From the NCBI RefSeq assembly GCF_011189575.1, contig NZ_PUJW01000006.1, forward strand, positions 62,001-126,000: a stretch of 64,000 nt of DNA. Reading direction: 5' to 3'. Shown piece by piece: positions 39,073 to 49,396 of the stretch. The translations under genes were made by a program, and so were the position numbers. The notes below the pieces were generated by a model that was not told where the DNA came from, ran no database searches, and saw only the letters and a program-made list of their open reading frames with translations. The stretch comes from Photorhabdus cinerea. Its GTDB lineage: Bacteria; Pseudomonadota; Gammaproteobacteria; Enterobacterales; Enterobacteriaceae. Position 1 is the stretch's first letter; every line of letters starts with the position of its first letter.

Positions 39073-40199
39073 TGTGCCAATACTCGTTGATAAAGATGAA
39101 TAAGTTGCTGTGATAAATTTTCGGGTGTTGAATTCAGAATTCGGTTTCTTGCTTCGGATGACATTTTGCTACCCAAAATGTCATCCGGTATACATTGAAT
39201 CGCTTCTGTGAGTTTACTAATGTCAAGAGCGTCACAAATAAAACCATTTTTTTCTTGAATGACAAATTCGGAACCGCCACAAGTCGTACTGGTGATAACC
39301 GGTAAACCGCAGGCCATCGCTTCAAGAATGACATTTGGAAATGGATCGTACAATGTTGGCAGTAATAAAGCGTCTGCCATCTGGTAAAAAGGAAGAGTTT
39401 GTTTTTGTAATCCCATAAAACGGATTCGTTCGTTGCACCCTAAGGAATTTGCCAGTGCTAAATATTTTTTTTGCTCTTTATCTTTGCCGATAACTAACAA
39501 ATAATTACCCGTTCTTGCAATAGCTTTAATTGCGGCGGCTAATCCTTTCCGTTCAAACCCAGAACCAACGTAAATTAAGCATTTGGTATTGAGTGGAATG
39601 TGATTTTTTTTCCGCAGTTGTAACCGAGTTTGCTCGTTTGCAGGGTAAAATTTTTTGTGATCGATGGCGTTATAGATGACAGAAATCTTATCTTCGGTAA
39701 GGTTAAAATCTTCTATCAATTCTTTTTTGATCATTTCAGCATTACAAATGACTTTTTTGAGTTCAGGTGCTGAATACATCTCTTTTTCTGCATTCATAAC
39801 ATAACGATGATAGCGATCGTTCAACAACCACTTCGCTCGCCATTTGGGTAAAATTTTTGCCCGTTGCAACAACCAGCGGCGATGAACCCCATCACCTGCC
39901 CGGTAAATATCACAGCCAGCAATCCTTTCATGGCTTTGGACTAAATCAAATTTTTCTTGTTGCCAGAGAGAACGAGCGGCTTTGGCGAAGCCTCTTTCTC
40001 GGCTAATTCGGCCTAATTTAATCGGATTGCATAAGTGGAGATGCCAGTTTGGGTTAGTTTCTCCTTGCCAGGATCGAGTTATAACATTCAGCTCTAATTG
40101 CTGATTACTCAAAGCCTCCAGTGCCCTTGAAACGAAGCGTTCGGCTCCTCCATCGGGGCGATATTTCTGACGAATGATAGCCAGACGCAGATGTTTCAT
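39069..40199 (-). CDS. wabG: GT4 LPS core galacturonosyltransferase, WabG-like
   Basis: 376 residues. LRLAIIRQKYRPDGGAERFV and QSHERIAGCDIYRAGDGVHR are characteristic of the WabG group. The donor domain has IYVGSGFERKGLAAAIKAIA and LYDPFPNVILEAMACGLPVI. In Klebsiella WabG attaches galacturonic acid to heptose II, giving the core its negative charge without phosphate. Overlaps waaQ by 4 bp upstream and wabH by 4 bp downstream. Confidence 0.85.
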   Translation of the reverse strand: MKHLRLAIIRQKYRPDGGAERFVSRALEALSNQQLELNVITRSWQGETNPNWHLHLCNPIKLGRISRERGFAKAARSLWQQEKFDLVQSHERIAGCDIYRAGDGVHRRWLLQRAKILPKWRAKWLLNDRYHRYVMNAEKEMYSAPELKKVICNAEMIKKELIEDFNLTEDKISVIYNAIDHKKFYPANEQTRLQLRKKNHIPLNTKCLIYVGSGFERKGLAAAIKAIARTGNYLLVIGKDKEQKKYLALANSLGCNERIRFMGLQKQTLPFYQMADALLLPTLYDPFPNVILEAMACGLPVITSTTCGGSEFVIQEKNGFICDALDISKLTEAIQCIPDDILGSKMSSEARNRILNSTPENLSQQLIHLYQRVLAQ

Positions 40200-41260
40200 A
40201 AGAGGAGCCTCCTTGCTGAAGAAATAACAGCTTCTGTTGGGATCAAGTTCAGGTACCGTTTCTGGGTATTGGTATCAATATCATCAGGGTCGGGCAGTCT
40301 ACCATAATTTCCAGCCCAAATAACCTCACCAATCGCTTGCCATGGTCGCCAAAATGTTAGTTTGGATGGACCAAAGAGTGCAATACAAGGAGTGCTTAAA
40401 GCGGCTGCCATATGTATAGGAACAGAATCAACGCCGATCAGTAGCTGGGCATGGTCAATGAGTGCAGCTAATTGGGGTAAAGTTAATTGTCCGGCTAGAG
40501 ATATTATGTTTTTATCGAAACAATACGATAATATATTATTTATCATTGCTATCTCTTGTTCATCTGGGCCTGATGTTAAGATAACTTGCCTGCCGTCATT
40601 TTTTAATGATGTTATTATTTCTGCCATTTTCTTTTCGTCCCAGCATTTAAAAAACCATCGGGACGTCGGCTGAATAACAATATATTTTTGCCCAATAGAG
40701 TGTTGAGCCAAAGTTTCTTTTACCCAGATTAAGTCTTTTTCACTGTAATTCATCTTCACATTAATCATAAATGAGGATAAATTCAGAGGATTCAGAATGG
40801 AAAGATTTTGCTCTACAGTATGCATTGAATGGTGTTGCTCTGTATTAATGACTTTAGTATAGCAGAGATACCATTTCCAGTTCTGCCGTTTGGGATAATC
40901 GAAACCTAAACGAATTGGTGCGCCGGTGAATAAAGTGATAAATGCACTTCGCCATTGGTCTGCCAGATTCAAAACTAAATCATAATGACGTTTTCGTAAT
41001 TTTTTAAGTAACTGCCATTCATAACTGAGATGTGATTTCGCTCCCAATTTTTTCCATTTTCGGTCAATGGCAAAAATATGGGAGATATCGGGAGAATTTT
41101 CTAACATTGGCTGAGTTTCTTGATAAAGCAAAATATCGATTTCGGCTTCTGGATAATGATTTTTTAATGTGCTAATTACTGGAGTGATTAATAGCATATC
41201 TCCATGATGTTGGAGTTTTATCACTAGAATTCGTTGAAAATTGCCAGTTTTATTTGCCAT
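40196..41260 (-). CDS. waaQ: LPS core heptosyltransferase III
   Basis: 354 residues from the ATG at 41260 (MANKTGNFQRILVIKLQHHG). GT9 family. ILVIKLQHHGDMLLITPVIS, RLGFDYPKRQNWKWYL and LLIGVDSVPIHMAAALSTPC match WaaQ, which adds the side-branch heptose to heptose II. First gene of the waaQ-wabG-wabH-waaA-waaE-coaD minus-strand run; the promoter should lie in the 41261-41465 gap shared with the divergent deacetylase gene. Confidence 0.9.
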   Translation of the reverse strand: MANKTGNFQRILVIKLQHHGDMLLITPVISTLKNHYPEAEIDILLYQETQPMLENSPDISHIFAIDRKWKKLGAKSHLSYEWQLLKKLRKRHYDLVLNLADQWRSAFITLFTGAPIRLGFDYPKRQNWKWYLCYTKVINTEQHHSMHTVEQNLSILNPLNLSSFMINVKMNYSEKDLIWVKETLAQHSIGQKYIVIQPTSRWFFKCWDEKKMAEIITSLKNDGRQVILTSGPDEQEIAMINNILSYCFDKNIISLAGQLTLPQLAALIDHAQLLIGVDSVPIHMAAALSTPCIALFGPSKLTFWRPWQAIGEVIWAGNYGRLPDPDDIDTNTQKRYLNLIPTEAVISSARRLLL

Positions 41261-41465
41261 TATATTTATTCTACAAATTATCAATATAATAATCTTAATA
41301 GAGGGGCATGGGGGGCGCTACTCTCTATTCCTGTTTAAGTAAATAATGCGATCCAGTTCCAGAATTAAATGAAGCATACATAAAATTACCACTTAATGAT
41401 AAGTTAATTGCGCTATGGTACTGACCTGCGTACTATAAAGCCACAAATTTGGTTATGTTTTAGGC

Positions 41466-42446
41466 ATGATTCTGATGATTTTACCAGCATTTATTATCAC
41501 TATTGATACTGAAGGTGATGACTTGTGGCGAAACCACAGTCAGATTTCGACAGAGAATACGCATTATTTGCCAAGATTTCAGGATCTATGCGAACGTTTT
41601 GGTTTTAAACCTGTTTGGCTAACGAACTATGAGATGGCAATGGATGACTTATACATCGACTTTGCTAAAGATGTGATTGTCAGAGGTCAGGGTGAAATTG
41701 GCATGCATTTACATGCCTGGAATAGTCCACCGCTGGTTCCTCTTACCGACGATGATATGCGCTATAAGCCTTATTTGATTGAGTTTCCGAAAGAGCAAAT
41801 CAGAGCGAAGGTTCATCTGATGACTAACCTATTAGAAGATAAATTACAAACTAAAATGTTAAGTCATCGGGCAGGACGCTGGGCATTTAATGAATATTAT
41901 GCGGAGTTGTTAGTGGAATATGGTTATCAAGTCGACTGTTCTGTAACGCCAAAAGTTAATTGGAGCTTCACAAAAGGCGATCCTAATGGCAATGGTGGAA
42001 CTGATTATGGTCACTTTCCATCTTATGCCTATTTTATGGATTTACAGGATATTTCTAAGCGAGGAGAATCTTCTTTGCTAGAGGTACCAATGAGTATTCA
42101 ATATAAGCATCCACCGTTGATGAATTTCCTTAAGCAGAAATATGATAGCTTACGTGGCAAACAGCGTTCTCCATCTGTTAACTGGTTGCGGCCAAAAGGG
42201 GGTAATCTGGAACAAATGAAAAAAGTTGTTCAGCAAACATTGGCAGAAGGTAGTGATTATATTGAGTTTATGCTGCATTCCTCTGAATTTATGCCAGGTG
42301 GTAGCCCGATATTTAAAGATGAGGAACAAATTGAGCGTCTTTATCAGGATTTAGAGGGATTATTTAACTATCTAAAACCACAGGTTCAAGGAATGACATT
42401 GGCTGAGTATTACCAATTAAAGAAGCCATCATGGTTAAGAGGATAA
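41466..42446 (+). CDS. wabN: polysaccharide deacetylase-family protein, WabN-like
   Basis: 326 residues. TIDTEGDD near the start supplies the NodB-type Asp pair. GMHLHAW (around residue 80) supplies the His-x-His metal site, and SHRAGRWAFNEYY is the third NodB block. In Klebsiella, WabN removes the acetyl group from the core GlcNAc added by WabH. The ATG at 41466 or a Met three codons on may be the start. It is transcribed away from waaQ. Confidence 0.75.
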   Translation: MILMILPAFIITIDTEGDDLWRNHSQISTENTHYLPRFQDLCERFGFKPVWLTNYEMAMDDLYIDFAKDVIVRGQGEIGMHLHAWNSPPLVPLTDDDMRYKPYLIEFPKEQIRAKVHLMTNLLEDKLQTKMLSHRAGRWAFNEYYAELLVEYGYQVDCSVTPKVNWSFTKGDPNGNGGTDYGHFPSYAYFMDLQDISKRGESSLLEVPMSIQYKHPPLMNFLKQKYDSLRGKQRSPSVNWLRPKGGNLEQMKKVVQQTLAEGSDYIEFMLHSSEFMPGGSPIFKDEEQIERLYQDLEGLFNYLKPQVQGMTLAEYYQLKKPSWLRG

Positions 42447-42865
42447 AATTAACATGATTAAAGATGCTAAGGTTTGATGCAGATAACACGGACTTAAATC
42501 AGAGTTTATTTCATTAAGAAATGAAGTTCTTATGCAATATAACTTATTTACTATACCCAATAGATTTCAAATTGCAGCGCGGTGGCAAGTGAACGCATCC
42601 CCGGGAGCATAGATAACGATGTGACTGGGGTAAGTGAAAGCAGCAACTTGAAAGATGAAGGATATATAACTGTATTAATAGAGGAATATGGTTTAAAAAT
42701 GATTCAAGTCTTTAATTGGGAACAGATTTTCTTAACATTTGAATATGAGAATAGATAGATAGTATGAGAATAGATAGTATGAGAGAGCATTTGCTGCAAA
42801 TTACTTACTTTCAGTTAATTATTAAAAATCAGGCGCCTACCAGAAACGCCTTAGACTCGCGGTAA
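42447..42865. other. gap between convergent wabN and waaC, holding a palindromic repeat element
   Basis: Apart from the element at 42552-42666, I see only AT-rich sequence, including a short duplicated piece around GAGAATAGATAG near 42747-42775. Confidence 0.5.
42552..42666. repeat. 115-bp MITE-like palindromic repeat
   Basis: The 26-bp ends are inverted copies matching at 18 positions (left begins TATACCCAATAGATTTCAAA, right ends CAACTTGAAAGATGAAGGAT then ATA). Inside, ATCCCC and GGGGTA are also opposed. The core GCGGTGGCAAGTGAACG and GAGCATAGATAAC is a sequence I remember as dispersed in Photorhabdus/Xenorhabdus genomes. It has no coding capacity and lies between two gene 3' ends. Confidence 0.75.
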
Positions 42866-43831
42866 TCAGCCAATACTTTTCTGAAGATGAGCTAACACCT
42901 TCGATGGAGTAATACTTTTGATATCTCCATCTTCTGCTTTCAAAGACATCTGTTCCTTGCCATAGCCCCCAATCAGGCCCGGATCTGTCGGGCCAAACAA
43001 CGTAATATTAGGGCGATCCAGTGCTGCAGTGAGGTGACTCAGACCGGTATCAACAGAAACAACAGCTTTTGCACCAGCCAGTTCCTGTGCTATTTGCGCT
43101 AAAGTCAGTTTTGGCAGTACCTCCACGTGGGGGAAACATTCTGCCAGTCTCAGTGCACGTTGATACTCATGTTCTGCTCCCCAGGGGAGTTTAATTCGCA
43201 TACCTGTTGGCTGAATTTCAGTAATAAGTTGGCGCCAGTGACTTTCTGGCCAGTGTTTTTCGTCGCGGGTAGTAGCATGGAGAAAAACCAGATAATCGTT
43301 TGGGTTTTCCGGTTGCTGCTTTAAAAAATGGCGAGCAATGCCATAATCACCTTGTTTTGTCGGTTTGCTATAACCAAGGCTGACTGCAAATAATTCCCGG
43401 ATACGCTCTACGGCGTGTTGTTGCTTGCCGACTGAATGACGGAAATCATAAAAGAAGCTTGCCAACGGTTCTCGGATACTTTTACGGTCGTAACCATGTC
43501 TGGGGCCATGAGCTAATCGAGTGACTAGAAATGCGCTTTTCAATAACCCTTGAGCATCAATAACGGCATCATAGTGATTTAATTTTAGTGTTTCTTTAAA
43601 TAAACGGCGTTCTGTACAGGTTTCTTTACTAAACCAGCTTTTACGCCAGCGGCGAATAGCAACAGGAATAATTTGATCAACTGCACTGTGCCAACCCGGG
43701 ATTTGTGCAAAGCCTTCTTCCACCACCCAATCAAAACGAACATCAGGCAGGTTTTTTTCTGCATCGGTAAGTGCAGGGAGAGAGTGGAGTACGTCTCCCA
43801 TGGAAGAAGTTTTAACCAGTAAAACCCGCAT
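42866..43831 (-). CDS. waaC: LPS heptosyltransferase I
   Basis: Adds the first heptose to Kdo. 321 residues, GT9 family: RVLLVKTSSMGDVLHSLPAL at the N-terminus, DAQGLLKSA with an acidic catalytic residue nearby, and AVVSVDTGLSHLTAALDRPN for ADP-heptose binding. Shares one base with waaF (start/stop overlap), so the two are translationally coupled. Confidence 0.96.
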   Translation of the reverse strand: MRVLLVKTSSMGDVLHSLPALTDAEKNLPDVRFDWVVEEGFAQIPGWHSAVDQIIPVAIRRWRKSWFSKETCTERRLFKETLKLNHYDAVIDAQGLLKSAFLVTRLAHGPRHGYDRKSIREPLASFFYDFRHSVGKQQHAVERIRELFAVSLGYSKPTKQGDYGIARHFLKQQPENPNDYLVFLHATTRDEKHWPESHWRQLITEIQPTGMRIKLPWGAEHEYQRALRLAECFPHVEVLPKLTLAQIAQELAGAKAVVSVDTGLSHLTAALDRPNITLFGPTDPGLIGGYGKEQMSLKAEDGDIKSITPSKVLAHLQKSIG

Positions 43832-44883
43832 TAATCCTGATTCTCCGTTTTTAATAATTTTTCCAGAGAAGCCATCACCTGCTCTGGCTGGATATCGATA
43901 AGACTTTGATGATAGCCATGTGCACTGTCACCTTTTCTGATCTTGTGATAACCAGTAATCAGACGGATAACTTCTGCTTTATCAGATAATGGTGGGGTAA
44001 AATCTGGACTGCTTGGGCCATAAAGTGCAACGAGAGGGCGATTAAGTGCTGCGGCAACATGCATCAAACCGGAATCGTTAGTCACAACAGCATCACAAGC
44101 AGCGATAATATTGACTGCTTGTTCAAGAGATGTTTGTCCGGCAAGATTGATACAGTATTCACGGGCTTCTTCCGTCAGTGACTTGCGGATATCTTCTCCA
44201 CCTTCGTGATCCTTAGTAGAGCCAAACAGCAGAATTTGATATCCCTTTTGCGTAATAAGCTGTTGAGCTAATGCAGCGTAATGATAGTGTGGCCAACGTT
44301 TCGCCGGACCAAACTCTGCACCGGGGCAGAAACCGATAATCGGTCGGTGATCAGAAATGTTGAATGCTGCGGTAGATTCTGCGATATCTTCATCAGTGAC
44401 ATCCAGCTGAGGCCACAGTAAGGGGTGAGGGAGATCCGTTGCACTGCTTATCTGCTTTGCATCATAGGCTAATGCGACATAGCGATGGACCATTAACGGA
44501 AAAGCTTCTTTATTCAGTATACGAATATCATTGAGCAATCCATATCTCATTTCACCACGCCAGCCGGTACGCAGAGGAATATTGGCGAAGAAAGGAACTA
44601 ACGCAGATTTAAAAGAGTTTGGTAGCACATAAGCGCGATCATATTTATGTTCACGTAGTACAACACCAAGCCGACGACGTTCACCTAATGCCAGTGCACC
44701 ATGGCCTAATGGCATTGCTAATGCCTGATTGATCTCCGGCATTTTTGCCAGCAGTGGGCGGCACCAGGCTGGAGCCATAACATCAATTTCTGCATTAGGG
44801 TACAAAGCCTTTAATGTTCGGTAAAGGCTTTGTGACATCATCATGTCACCCACCCACGAAGGGCCGATCACCAATATTTTCAT
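43831..44883 (-). CDS. waaF: LPS heptosyltransferase II
   Basis: Adds the second heptose. 350 residues: KILVIGPSWVGDMMMSQSLY, then FCPGAEFGPAKRWP and VVTNDSGLMHVAAALNRPLV are the usual WaaF blocks. It lies 10 bp after hldD in the order hldD-waaF-waaC found in most enterics. Confidence 0.97.
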   Translation of the reverse strand: MKILVIGPSWVGDMMMSQSLYRTLKALYPNAEIDVMAPAWCRPLLAKMPEINQALAMPLGHGALALGERRRLGVVLREHKYDRAYVLPNSFKSALVPFFANIPLRTGWRGEMRYGLLNDIRILNKEAFPLMVHRYVALAYDAKQISSATDLPHPLLWPQLDVTDEDIAESTAAFNISDHRPIIGFCPGAEFGPAKRWPHYHYAALAQQLITQKGYQILLFGSTKDHEGGEDIRKSLTEEAREYCINLAGQTSLEQAVNIIAACDAVVTNDSGLMHVAAALNRPLVALYGPSSPDFTPPLSDKAEVIRLITGYHKIRKGDSAHGYHQSLIDIQPEQVMASLEKLLKTENQD

Positions 44884-44893
44884 AGCGAATAGA

Positions 44894-45832
44894 TTACTTA
44901 TCCTGATTGAGCCAATGCATATATTCCGTCACTCCTTCGGCAACTGTCTTGAATGGCTTGTCATAACCAGCTGCACGGAGTTTAGTTAGATCTGCTTGAG
45001 TGAAGCTTTGATAACGGCCTTTCAAATGCTCAGGAAAATCAATATGTTCAACGGTCGGCGATTTATCTTTATGAAATTCAACAACTGCATCTGCAACCGC
45101 TTGGAAAGATTCAGCGCGACCAGTCCCACAGTTATAGATACCAGAAACACCGTTTTTCCAGAACCACAGGTTAACGGCAGCGGCATCACCAACATAAATA
45201 AAGTCACGTTGAAAGTTTTCACTGCCGACGAATAATTTCGGGTTTTGTCCCTGATTGATTTGATTGTTCAGATGGAATGCAACACTGGCCATACTGCCTT
45301 TGTGACCTTCGCGTGGTCCATACACATTGAAATAACGGAAACCACAAATCTGTGAATCAGTATGAGGCAAAAGCTCCCGGACATACTGGTCGAACAGAAA
45401 TTTAGAGTAACCATAAACATTAAGTGGTTTCTCATATTGACGCTCTTCAATAAAGTTATCACTACGGCCACCATAGGTTGCTGCTGAAGAGGCGTACAAG
45501 AAAGGAATTTTACGATCGAGACAATAATGCAATAACTCCTTTGAATATTGATAGTTATTATCCATCATATATTTGCCATCCCACTCGGTTGTGGATGAAC
45601 AAGCGCCTTCATGGAAAATAGCGTCAATATCACCTAAATCATCATCGGCTAGGATACTAACAATAAACTCTTCCTTATCCATGTAATCAGCAATATCCCG
45701 GTCAGCCAGATTAGCGAACTTAGTACCATCTTTTAAATTATCTACGACCAGAATATCTTTATATCCTTCGTCATTCAGTGCCTTGACAATATTGCTGCCA
45801 ATAAATCCAGCACCGCCAGTAACAACGATCAT
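44894..45832 (-). CDS. hldD: ADP-L-glycero-D-manno-heptose-6-epimerase
   Basis: Makes the ADP-heptose used by WaaC and WaaF. 312 residues from the ATG at 45832 ([20 protein letters not shown]), with the Rossmann GxxGxxG at once; longer starts up to 45868 lack support. SSAATYGG and [10 protein letters not shown] give the Ser/Tyr/Lys catalytic set. Formerly rfaD/gmhD. Divergent from kbl. Confidence 0.96.
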   Translation of the reverse strand: MIVVTGGAGFIGSNIVKALNDEGYKDILVVDNLKDGTKFANLADRDIADYMDKEEFIVSILADDDLGDIDAIFHEGACSSTTEWDGKYMMDNNYQYSKELLHYCLDRKIPFLYASSAATYGGRSDNFIEERQYEKPLNVYGYSKFLFDQYVRELLPHTDSQICGFRYFNVYGPREGHKGSMASVAFHLNNQINQGQNPKLFVGSENFQRDFIYVGDAAAVNLWFWKNGVSGIYNCGTGRAESFQAVADAVVEFHKDKSPTVEHIDFPEHLKGRYQSFTQADLTKLRAAGYDKPFKTVAEGVTEYMHWLNQDK

Positions 45833-46064
45833 CGGACTCACCTCTATCAATAGGGTTAAATGAAGCAAACGGCTCCTATAATAACATCTAACACTTTTGA
45901 GGACAGTAGCTTAAGCAGGGGGATATACTGAAATAATATGGTAATTCAGTTTGCATGACGTGACGTGTACAGCAAAGTTAATATTATCTGCCTGGTAGTG
46001 TCGTCAGTAGCCTGATCAATCAGTAAAATACGTCATTACTTTTTATTTAATCAGGAGAGAATCA

Positions 46065-47261
46065 ATGTCAGCATCATTTTACCAGCAAATTAATGAACAA
46101 TTAGAACAAGCTCACTCTGAAGGGCTATTCAAAAATGAACGTATCATCACTTCTGCACAGAGTGCTGACATTGCTGTTGCTGATGGTAGCCACGTTATTA
46201 ACTTCTGTGCAAATAACTACTTAGGTTTGGCTAATCATCTTGATCTGATTGCTGCGGCTAAAGCGGGAATGGATAGCCATGGTTTTGGCATGGCATCTGT
46301 TCGCTTTATTTGCGGGACTCAGGATACCCATAAAGAGCTGGAACAGAAACTGGCAGAATTCTTGGGCATGGAAGATGCTATTCTTTATTCTTCTTGTTTT
46401 GATGCTAACGGTGGTTTATTTGAAACCCTATTTGGGCCGGAAGATGCCATTATCTCTGATGCTCTAAACCATGCTTCTATTATTGATGGTGTCCGTTTAT
46501 GCAAAGCGAAGCGTTATCGCTATGCTAATAATGATATGCAGGAACTGAGAGCACAACTGGAGAAAGCAAAAGCAGATAATGCCCGCCATATTGTGATTGC
46601 AACAGATGGTGTGTTTTCGATGGACGGCGTAATTGCTGACTTGAAATCTATCTGTGATCTGGCTGATGAATTTGGTGCTATGGTCATGGTGGATGATTCC
46701 CATGCTGTTGGTTTTGTTGGTGCTCATGGTCGCGGCACGCACGAATATTGTGACGTAATGGATCGTATTGACATCATTACCGGTACATTAGGTAAAGCGT
46801 TGGGAGGTGCTTCTGGTGGCTATACTGCGGCACGTAAAGAAGTTGTTGAATGGTTGCGTCAGCGTTCACGCCCATATTTGTTCTCTAATTCACTGGCACC
46901 GGCAATTGTCGCGGCATCTATTAAAGTGCTGGATATGCTAAAAGAGGGTGATGCGTTACGTGATCGTCTGTGGAAGAACGCAAATCTGTTCCGTGAAAAA
47001 ATGACCGCGGCAGGTTTCACTTTGGCCGGTGCTGACCACGCGATTATCCCTGTCATGTTAGGTGATGCAAAATTGGCACAGGAATTTGCCGCAGAATTAC
47101 TGGAAGAAGGCATTTATGTTACAGGTTTCTTCTATCCGGTAGTCCCTAAAAATCAGGCCCGTATCCGCACTCAAATGTCAGCGGCACATACGGAAGAACA
47201 AATTGAACGTGCAGTTGTAGCGTTCACGCGAATTGGTAAGCAATTAAAAGTAATTGCATAA
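46065..47261 (+). CDS. kbl: 2-amino-3-ketobutyrate coenzyme A ligase
   Basis: PLP enzyme that splits 2-amino-3-ketobutyrate with CoA to glycine and acetyl-CoA, the second step of threonine degradation. 398 residues as in E. coli. [28 protein letters not shown] and [15 protein letters not shown] (PLP lysine) are present. AGGAGAG precedes the ATG. Operon with tdh, 9 bp downstream. Confidence 0.97.
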   Translation: MSASFYQQINEQLEQAHSEGLFKNERIITSAQSADIAVADGSHVINFCANNYLGLANHLDLIAAAKAGMDSHGFGMASVRFICGTQDTHKELEQKLAEFLGMEDAILYSSCFDANGGLFETLFGPEDAIISDALNHASIIDGVRLCKAKRYRYANNDMQELRAQLEKAKADNARHIVIATDGVFSMDGVIADLKSICDLADEFGAMVMVDDSHAVGFVGAHGRGTHEYCDVMDRIDIITGTLGKALGGASGGYTAARKEVVEWLRQRSRPYLFSNSLAPAIVAASIKVLDMLKEGDALRDRLWKNANLFREKMTAAGFTLAGADHAIIPVMLGDAKLAQEFAAELLEEGIYVTGFFYPVVPKNQARIRTQMSAAHTEEQIERAVVAFTRIGKQLKVIA

Positions 47262-47270
47262 GGTATCTCT

Positions 47271-48296
47271 ATGAAAGCATTGTCAAAGTTAAAGGCAGAA
47301 GAAGGTATCTGGATGACAGATGTGCCCGAGCCAGAGCTGGGGCACAATGATGTGATGATAAAAATCCGTAAAACTGCGATTTGTGGCACGGATGTACACA
47401 TCTATAACTGGGATGACTGGTCGCAAAAAACAATTCCTGTACCGATGGTTGTCGGTCATGAATATGTTGGTGAAGTTGTTGCAATTGGTCAGGAAGTGAA
47501 AGGTTTTAAAATTGGTGATCGTGTATCTGGTGAAGGGCACATCACTTGTGGTCATTGCCGTAACTGTCGTGGTGGCCGTACTCACTTATGCCGTAATACG
47601 GTTGGTGTAGGGGTAAACCGCCCAGGCTCTTTTGCTCAATATCTGGTTATTCCTGCATTTAATGCATTCAAAATCCCGGATAACATCTCTGATGAACTGG
47701 CTTCTATCTTTGACCCATTTGGCAATGCTGTTCATACCGCGCTTTCGTTTGATCTCGTTGGCGAAGATGTGTTGGTTTCCGGTGCAGGGCCAATTGGTAT
47801 TATGGCTGCGGCAGTGTGTAAGCATGTTGGTGCACGTCATGTTGTTATTACAGACGTTAACGAATATCGCCTTGAGTTGGCACGTAAAATGGGTGTTACT
47901 CGTGCGGTGAATGTCAGTAAAGAAAATCTGACCGATGTCATGGCAGAGTTGGGCATGACCGAAGGTTTTGATGTTGGTTTGGAAATGTCTGGTGCGCCCG
48001 CAGCATTTCGTACCTTATTGAATACCATGAATCACGGTGGTCGAGTCGCACTGTTGGGTATTCCACCATCAGATATGGCAATTGACTGGAATCAGGTGAT
48101 TTTCAAGGGCTTGTTTATTAAAGGCATTTATGGCCGTGAAATGTTTGAGACTTGGTACAAAATGGCGGCATTGATTCAATCTGGCTTGGATCTGACACCC
48201 ATTATCACTCACCGATTCTCTATTGATGACTTCCAAAAAGGCTTTGATGTCATGTGTTCAGGACAGTCTGGTAAAGTTATTCTGAACTGGGATTAA
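47271..48296 (+). CDS. tdh: L-threonine 3-dehydrogenase
   Basis: Zinc medium-chain dehydrogenase oxidising threonine to 2-amino-3-ketobutyrate with NAD. 341 residues. [11 protein letters not shown] and GHEYVGEV hold the catalytic zinc site. [15 protein letters not shown] holds the four structural-zinc cysteines. [12 protein letters not shown] is the NAD loop. Second gene of the kbl-tdh operon. Confidence 0.97.
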   Translation: MKALSKLKAEEGIWMTDVPEPELGHNDVMIKIRKTAICGTDVHIYNWDDWSQKTIPVPMVVGHEYVGEVVAIGQEVKGFKIGDRVSGEGHITCGHCRNCRGGRTHLCRNTVGVGVNRPGSFAQYLVIPAFNAFKIPDNISDELASIFDPFGNAVHTALSFDLVGEDVLVSGAGPIGIMAAAVCKHVGARHVVITDVNEYRLELARKMGVTRAVNVSKENLTDVMAELGMTEGFDVGLEMSGAPAAFRTLLNTMNHGGRVALLGIPPSDMAIDWNQVIFKGLFIKGIYGREMFETWYKMAALIQSGLDLTPIITHRFSIDDFQKGFDVMCSGQSGKVILNWD

Positions 48297-48318
48297 TCAA
48301 TAAGTTATCACTAAGATT

Positions 48319-48354
48319 AACAGGCGCTTTCAGTTCTTGAGCGTCTGTTCCTTT
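48319..48354 (+). terminator. probable terminator of kbl-tdh
   Basis: AACAGGCGCT (48319-48328) pairs with AGCGTCTGTT (48340-48349) with one G-U, about 20 bp past the tdh stop. The following CCTTT is a poor U-run. Confidence 0.5.
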
Positions 48355-48495
48355 ATGAGTCAATTCGACATTGTATGCGGGCAGAACTGATCGTGAGATG
48401 TGATCAGGTTGTAGTTGAGAGGCATTGGCGATATTGCAATACTGCCATTGGATGAATTATCTCATTCTGCCTTGTAGGATAATTTTTTATTCTTC

Positions 48496-49392
48496 TTACT
48501 GAGATTTATCTTTAGCCAATTTTTGGATATGTTGGTTCACCGTATTCACAATAAGGTTATCAACCAGAGTATCGCCAATGATTGCCAGATAGTCTTTGCT
48601 GGTAACGGGATCTGATGCCTCTTTTATTTCACACTGCTTGCCCCATTTATGCTGATTACCACCAGCAGGTGTACCACTTAACAGCATGCTTGGGCTGACT
48701 AATTCAATATCAGCGGGAAGTGTTGGCAGCATCTTTTGTAATGCACGAATGGTTGTTGGGTGAGGATGGCCGATAGCAATAGCGGAGCCATTCTTACGGG
48801 CAATAGAAATTGCTCGGTTTAACTGGTAGCGGGTTTCCGCCTCTGATTGTACATCGTCTAGAAAAACATTACGGCGGATAACACGGACAGGTGTACCTTT
48901 TGCTGCCTTTGTTGCTTGTGTGTTCCCAATCGTCACACTATCGAGAAAATAGAGATGATAGCGGGACAGTGAGTGCATAACTTTCTGCATTCCCGGCAAG
49001 CTTGAAGTCATGGCGCTGCCCATATGGTTATTCATTCCTACAGCATAAGGGACCTTTTGTATTGCGTGCTGGATGATACGGTCAATTTCTTCACTGCTCA
49101 TTGTTGGCTGGAGTGTATCTGGTTCTAACAATTGTTTACTGAGCGGTGCCATTGGCAGATGAATTAAGATTTCTCGTCTTTGCTTATGTGCTTTTTCTGC
49201 CATTTCCCTGCCATGTGGGGAATCTGGCAGAATGGCGATAGAAATCGCAACAGGCATCTGCAATATTTTGCTTTCATTATGAGGACGGTAGCCAAAGTCA
49301 TCAATAACAATGGCCAGACGAGAGGCATTGACTTGCAGACTCAAAAATAACAGAGCGATAGCAATGAATTTTGTGAACCAAAGTTGTCTCAT
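48496..49392 (-). CDS. yibQ: divergent polysaccharide deacetylase family protein YibQ
   Basis: 298 residues from the ATG at 49392, which has GGGAGA just upstream; a TTG five codons earlier is less likely. A signal peptide ends near NASRLAIV. The DUF610/NodB-like fold shows IVIDDFGYRPHN, ILIHLPMAP and GMNNHMGSAMT. Exported, function unknown; always beside envC in enterics. The start lies 4 bp after the envC stop. Confidence 0.9.
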   Translation of the reverse strand: MRQLWFTKFIAIALLFLSLQVNASRLAIVIDDFGYRPHNESKILQMPVAISIAILPDSPHGREMAEKAHKQRREILIHLPMAPLSKQLLEPDTLQPTMSSEEIDRIIQHAIQKVPYAVGMNNHMGSAMTSSLPGMQKVMHSLSRYHLYFLDSVTIGNTQATKAAKGTPVRVIRRNVFLDDVQSEAETRYQLNRAISIARKNGSAIAIGHPHPTTIRALQKMLPTLPADIELVSPSMLLSGTPAGGNQHKWGKQCEIKEASDPVTSKDYLAIIGDTLVDNLIVNTVNQHIQKLAKDKSQ

Positions 49393-49396
49393 CTGA

